From IMG/VR virus record IMGVR_UViG_3300047471_000266, positions 1 to 39,665 of that record: 39,665 bases of DNA, one strand, 5' to 3'. The translations under genes were made by a program, and so were the position numbers. Every line of letters begins with the position of its first letter. Within the stretch, counting starts at the first letter, position 1. Origin of the DNA: a virus. The notes under the pieces are model-generated. The model worked only from the letters and a program-made list of their open reading frames with translations, did not search any database and was not told the origin of the DNA. Below are positions 37,406-39,665 of the stretch, piece by piece.

Positions 37406-37812
37406 GTGAGTGGACGGATGACCCGCTGGCGATTGCTGAATTGCTGCGCGATGGACAGGTGGAACGCGAACGGCTTCACGCCCTGCTGTTGGCGATTATG
37501 CGGGCGCTGCCACATGGCCACGAAGCGCCGATGGATCAGTGGCCGCAGATGATTGCCGATCAGGCGAACGCCCTCGCTGATCGGGACGCGACGATCGCGC
37601 GGCTGCGGGAGGCGCAGGCGTGGCAGCCGATTGAGACGGCACCGAAGGATGGAACTGAAGTTCTAGCGTGGCGTGGCGGCCGACGAGGCATCGTGCGGTG
37701 GCATGAGAACTCGTCATATTGGGACGAATGGCATCGCCCCACCGCGCATTGCCGAGTTGAGCCGACCCACTGGATGCCGCTACCCCTGACGCCCGCGAAG
37801 GAGGCCGACTAA
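37402..37812 (+). CDS. DUF551-like small phage protein, paralogue of 185-526
   Basis: A 136-aa protein. N-terminal helix (LAIAELLRDGQVERERLHAL), then ADRDATIARLRE at about residues 59-70, shared with the gene at the circular join, then WQPIETAPKDGTEVLAWRGG and THWMPLPLTPAKEAD. So it combines the N-terminal module of the gene at 39460 with the C-terminal module of the gene at 185. GGAGG precedes ATG 37402. Function unknown. Confidence 0.8.
   Translation: MSEWTDDPLAIAELLRDGQVERERLHALLLAIMRALPHGHEAPMDQWPQMIADQANALADRDATIARLREAQAWQPIETAPKDGTEVLAWRGGRRGIVRWHENSSYWDEWHRPTAHCRVEPTHWMPLPLTPAKEAD
37570..37640 (+). repeat. Mosaic repeats shared with two other small genes
   Basis: Bases 37570-37611 match 39535-39576 (42 bases, one mismatch at 37578), and 37602-37640 match 304-342 exactly (39 bases). 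The two matched regions overlap by 10 bases inside this one gene, so the three genes look like recombination products. Confidence 0.88.
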
Positions 37813-37913
37813 TGAGTGTCAACCAATGCGACGAACGTGGCCGACGTGCCGTGCCCGCGCGCCTGCATGACCTGTATCGCACGTTCACAGCGAAGGAGGC
37901 CGACCGTGAGTGA
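37812..37913 (+). CDS. 33-aa peptide ending in the junction tail
   Basis: ATG 37812 (TAATG) to TGA 37913. Basic peptide (MSVNQCDERGRRAVPARLHD) ending AKEADRE. Both its start and its end are junction cassettes, so it could be a minimal remnant of a gene lost between two cassettes. Confidence 0.5.
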   Translation: MSVNQCDERGRRAVPARLHDLYRTFTAKEADRE

Positions 37914-38217
37914 CGAATCGAAGCATGAAGGCCTAGAAGGGATGCAACTTCCGCCGTGGACGCTACGCGACCGTTGGCGCGCACGGCTCTTTCCGACGAG
38001 TTACGCGCCGGTCCCCGAACCCGTTGGGGACGGTGAAGGCGACGTGCTCACCGTAACGGCGAAGACGCGTTGGTCGATGGCGGATCGGCTGCGCTTGCTC
38101 GTGACTGGCTGTTCGGTCGTGCAGGTGCGGATCGCCGTCGGAATGCCAGTGCCGGAGCATCACACGACCACGGCGGCATGGGTCGAGCCGAGTGCGAAGG
38201 AGGCCGACCGTGGCTAA
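37906..38217 (+). CDS. Hypothetical protein with junction tail
   Basis: A 103-aa protein with GTG start behind AAGGAGGCCGACC. Pro/Arg-rich N-terminal half (LPPWTLRDRWRARLFPTSYA), then a strand-helix part (MADRLRLLVTGCSVVQVRIA) and a tail ending AKEADRG. No family recognised. Confidence 0.7.
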   Translation: MSDESKHEGLEGMQLPPWTLRDRWRARLFPTSYAPVPEPVGDGEGDVLTVTAKTRWSMADRLRLLVTGCSVVQVRIAVGMPVPEHHTTTAAWVEPSAKEADRG

Positions 38218-38566
38218 GCCCGACTCGGCTGATGTGGATGCGGACGGCTATCCGACCGAGGCCGCCTTGGACCGACTGGCGAACTGGCCGCATCCCGACT
38301 TCGGCGCGGCGCTCGACTTCGCGATGACGCTCTGGCACTGGCCTGACGCCGCCAGCCACGACATTAACGCGCATGAAGCGGGCGTGCTCCATGCCACGCC
38401 CGAGGAGCGATACGTGCGGTTCGCGACCGGCGGCTGGAGCGGCAACGAGGCCGTGATTGCCGCATTGCGGAAGAACTTTATGATCCGCGCGATGTGCTGG
38501 CGGCTGAGTGCATCCGGCGGGTTGCACATCTACCGCTATCCGCCAACGGAGTCACCCAATGGCTAA
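38210..38566 (+). CDS. Hypothetical protein
   Basis: A 118-aa protein with GTG start in GTGGCTAA overlapping the previous stop. Acidic N-terminus (AKPDSADVDADGYPTEAALD), a helix with several Trp (LWHWPDAASHDINAHEAGV), and a C-terminal part GGLHIYRYP. The first codons (TGGCTAAGCCCGAC) recur at the start of the next gene, so the two genes share their 5' ends. Confidence 0.7.
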   Translation: MAKPDSADVDADGYPTEAALDRLANWPHPDFGAALDFAMTLWHWPDAASHDINAHEAGVLHATPEERYVRFATGGWSGNEAVIAALRKNFMIRAMCWRLSASGGLHIYRYPPTESPNG

Positions 38567-38756
38567 GCCCGACGCGCAGACCGTGGCGCAGATGGCGGCG
38601 ACGATTGCGAGTGGGCTGGCTGGCCGTCCACACGAGGACATGCGCGATCTGAGTCAGTGGGCCTTCAGCATCGCCGGGTTGTCGGTGCTCCTCGCCCGCG
38701 CCATCGTCGCTGAAGTCGAGCGGACGCAGCCGGAGGAGGAACCTGATGGCCAGTGA
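38559..38756 (+). CDS. Small helical protein
   Basis: A 65-aa protein. ATG 38559 overlaps the previous stop (ATGGCTAA). Helical with hydrophobic runs (DAQTVAQMAATIASGLAG; LSVLLARAIVAEVERT). The tail EEEPDG overlaps the ribosome site GGAGGAACCTG of the next gene. Shares its N-terminal AKPD codons with the gene before it. Confidence 0.68.
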   Translation: MAKPDAQTVAQMAATIASGLAGRPHEDMRDLSQWAFSIAGLSVLLARAIVAEVERTQPEEEPDGQ

Positions 38757-39036
38757 GCGCAATCCGTGGCGACCGCTGACGAAACAGCCGAAAGCGACCT
38801 TCGCGAGAGCGCCATTCGACGGGCAGCCGATCCTTCTCGCCAACCGCACACTCTGGTGCCGTGGCTATTGGTTCGTCGGCGGCGACAAGTCGCACGGCTT
38901 CGTCACGAGCGTGCCACACAGCTTCGTCCACACGCGCGCCGACTATTCCGGCTGGACGCATTGGATGCCTGAACCGAAGCCGCCCAAGCTCGTGCGCGAG
39001 TTCGCGGGGCCGGAACCGAAGGCGGGGCGACGATGA
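38746..39036 (+). CDS. DUF551-like protein with LVREFAGPEPKAGRR tail
   Basis: A 96-aa protein. NPWRPLTKQPKATFARAPFD, then an aromatic strand region (LWCRGYWFVGGDK) and YSGWTHWMPEPKPPK: the WQP...THWM layout of DUF551-type proteins. It ends LVREFAGPEPKAGRR, encoded by the 48-bp repeat also present at 1770-1817. AGGAGG lies 8 bases upstream of ATG 38746. Confidence 0.76.
   Translation: MASERNPWRPLTKQPKATFARAPFDGQPILLANRTLWCRGYWFVGGDKSHGFVTSVPHSFVHTRADYSGWTHWMPEPKPPKLVREFAGPEPKAGRR
38989..39036 (+). repeat. 48-bp gene-end repeat, copy 2
   Basis: Exact copy of 1770-1817. In this copy the reading frame is intact and the repeat is followed by a membrane protein gene starting in the ATGA. Confidence 0.92.
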
Positions 39037-39200
39037 TCATCGCGCTGCGCGTGCTCGGCAGTCTCGTCGTGCTATTCACGATGAACGTGACGATGGTGCT
39101 GGTAGTTGACACGAATCCCCCATCGCCGTGGCGCGTGAATCGGCTGGTGGGACTGAGCGGGCTGGCCCTCGTGGCGCTGGCCGCGATCTGGGTGAGGTGA
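39033..39200 (+). CDS. Two-pass small membrane protein
   Basis: A 55-aa protein from ATG 39033 (ATGA) to TGA 39200. Two hydrophobic segments (MIIALRVLGSLVVLFTMNVT and LVGLSGLALVALAAIWV) around a Pro-rich loop. A holin-like or inner-membrane role is possible. AAGGCGGGGCG upstream is the same weak ribosome site as at 1814. Confidence 0.65.
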   Translation: MIIALRVLGSLVVLFTMNVTMVLVVDTNPPSPWRVNRLVGLSGLALVALAAIWVR

Positions 39201-39203
39201 CGC

Positions 39204-39617
39204 ATGACTGACGCGCCACGGCCGGACCTGACGGCGGCGGACTGGGCGGCGATGCGAGCGCGATGCAAGCTGCACGAGTGGCCAGATGGTTACTGGGACC
39301 ATGTGCGCGAGAACATCGCGGCCGAGCACTTCACGCTGTTGACGCACGCGCCAATCGATCTCCCGCTGGCCCTCGACTCGCGTGATGCGGCCCTCGACGC
39401 CCTCACGCGGCTGACGGCGGAGAATGCGCGGCTGGCAGAAGCCTTGCGTATCGCCAAGAATGACTGTCGAAGGATTGCTCGGAGCGGCCCACGACATGCA
39501 GGGCGAAGTAGCCGAAGCCGTTCTCGCGCAAGCCGCCCTCGCCGATCGGGACGCGACGATCGCGCGGCTGCGGGAGTTCCTGACCCTTCAGAAGTCTCAC
39601 TATCAGGCCGCACTTGA
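39204..39617 (+). CDS. Hypothetical protein; 3' half overlaps the next gene
   Basis: ATG 39204 follows the previous stop by 3 bases. Residues 1-86 look real: RPDLTAADWAAMRARCKLHE, then SRDAALDALTRLTAENARLA, a coiled-coil-like helix. From 39460 onward this frame runs over a well-supported gene in another frame and turns Arg/Ser-rich, so the genuine protein probably ends or shifts frame near 39460. A +1 shift there would fuse it to the next gene. The 3' boundary is uncertain. Confidence 0.5.
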   Translation: MTDAPRPDLTAADWAAMRARCKLHEWPDGYWDHVRENIAAEHFTLLTHAPIDLPLALDSRDAALDALTRLTAENARLAEALRIAKNDCRRIARSGPRHAGRSSRSRSRASRPRRSGRDDRAAAGVPDPSEVSLSGRT

Positions 39618-39665
39618 CGGAGGTGCGGCGTCTGACACATTCCTGAGCCGCATTCGCGGCAAGCG
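39460..39665 (+). CDS. Small hypothetical protein, 5' part (gene crosses the join)
   Basis: ATG 39460 opens MTVEGLLGAAHDMQGEVAEA, a helical start, then ADRDATIARLREF. It continues from the window start to TGA 186-188, giving about 88 residues in all. It overlaps the frame at 39204. No clear ribosome site; it may depend on translation or frameshift from upstream. The coiled-coil-like helix and the shared ADRDATIARLRE module link it to the gene at 37402. Function unknown. Confidence 0.65.
   Translation, partial: MTVEGLLGAAHDMQGEVAEAVLAQAALADRDATIARLREFLTLQKSHYQAALDGGAASDTFLSRIRGK
39539..39665. repeat. Terminal direct repeat, second copy
   Basis: Exact copy of bases 1-127. Joining the two copies gives a circle of about 39,538 bp and completes the gene that starts at 39460 and stops at 188. 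Confidence 0.93.

Noticed and set aside
1-39665. General recoding of TGA
   Set aside because: Many well-supported genes end in TGA with immediate overlap to the next start, so the internal TGA at 1668 is not part of a genome-wide reassignment.
1-39665. CRISPR array, integrase and attachment site, insertion sequence
   Set aside because: No regularly spaced repeats of suitable length, no recombinase motifs and no transposase-like frames were seen.

Overview
The window looks like one complete, circularly closed tailed-phage genome of GC-rich DNA. The first 127 bases are repeated exactly as the last 127 (1-127 = 39539-39665), the signature of a circular or circularly permuted assembly, so the unique length is about 39,538 bp and one small gene runs across the join. 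The virion genes point to an uncultured podovirus-like caudovirus: terminase, a 725-aa portal, scaffold, capsid, decoration protein, short-tail adaptor, tail nozzle and four consecutive Ala/Gln-rich proteins of the internal/ejection type, with no tape measure, sheath or baseplate. Two lipoboxes suggest a diderm host; the host itself cannot be named. I recognise no integrase, DNA polymerase, RNA polymerase, tRNA, CRISPR array or classical endolysin.

Layout. Transcription diverges at about 33.15 kb and converges at about 6.46 kb. The rightward arm (33.2 kb to the end, then 1 to 6.5 kb) holds about 45 tiny, tightly overlapping genes: small Cys-pair proteins, short membrane proteins, a RecE-like PD-(D/E)XK nuclease with a small partner, a second PD-(D/E)XK endonuclease, several 'WQPIETAPKD...THWM' proteins, a TIM-barrel-like protein, a holin-like protein, a lipoprotein and an HNH endonuclease. 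The leftward arm (33.1 down to 6.5 kb) starts with two small proteins and a RecA/DnaB-like ATPase, then a 327-bp non-coding region packed with TGTCCGG-type repeats, then TerS, a ribbon-helix-helix protein, a lipoprotein, TerL, portal, two small head-region proteins, scaffold, capsid (with an HNH gene inserted on the opposite strand), decoration protein, a strong terminator, the head-tail connector genes, tail nozzle, Gly-rich tail protein, internal proteins, tail-fibre-like proteins and small proteins at the end.

Most interesting signals: (1) a 240-bp non-coding gap at 4489-4727 that folds into a closed multi-branched structure (9-bp closing stem, five internal hairpins, then T5), a candidate new structured RNA; (2) 14 copies of TGTCC/GGACA in 224 bp at 31118-31341, a candidate replication origin, packaging site or operator array; (3) an exactly repeated 12-bp gene junction in the small-gene arm, where the ribosome-binding site of the next gene encodes the C-terminus (KEAD or KEADRG) of the previous one, together with 39-48 bp repeats that suggest cassette-like shuffling of small genes; (4) an SD-driven 7-codon leader peptide coupled to the ATPase; (5) several promoters placed so close to the ATG that the messages would be nearly leaderless.
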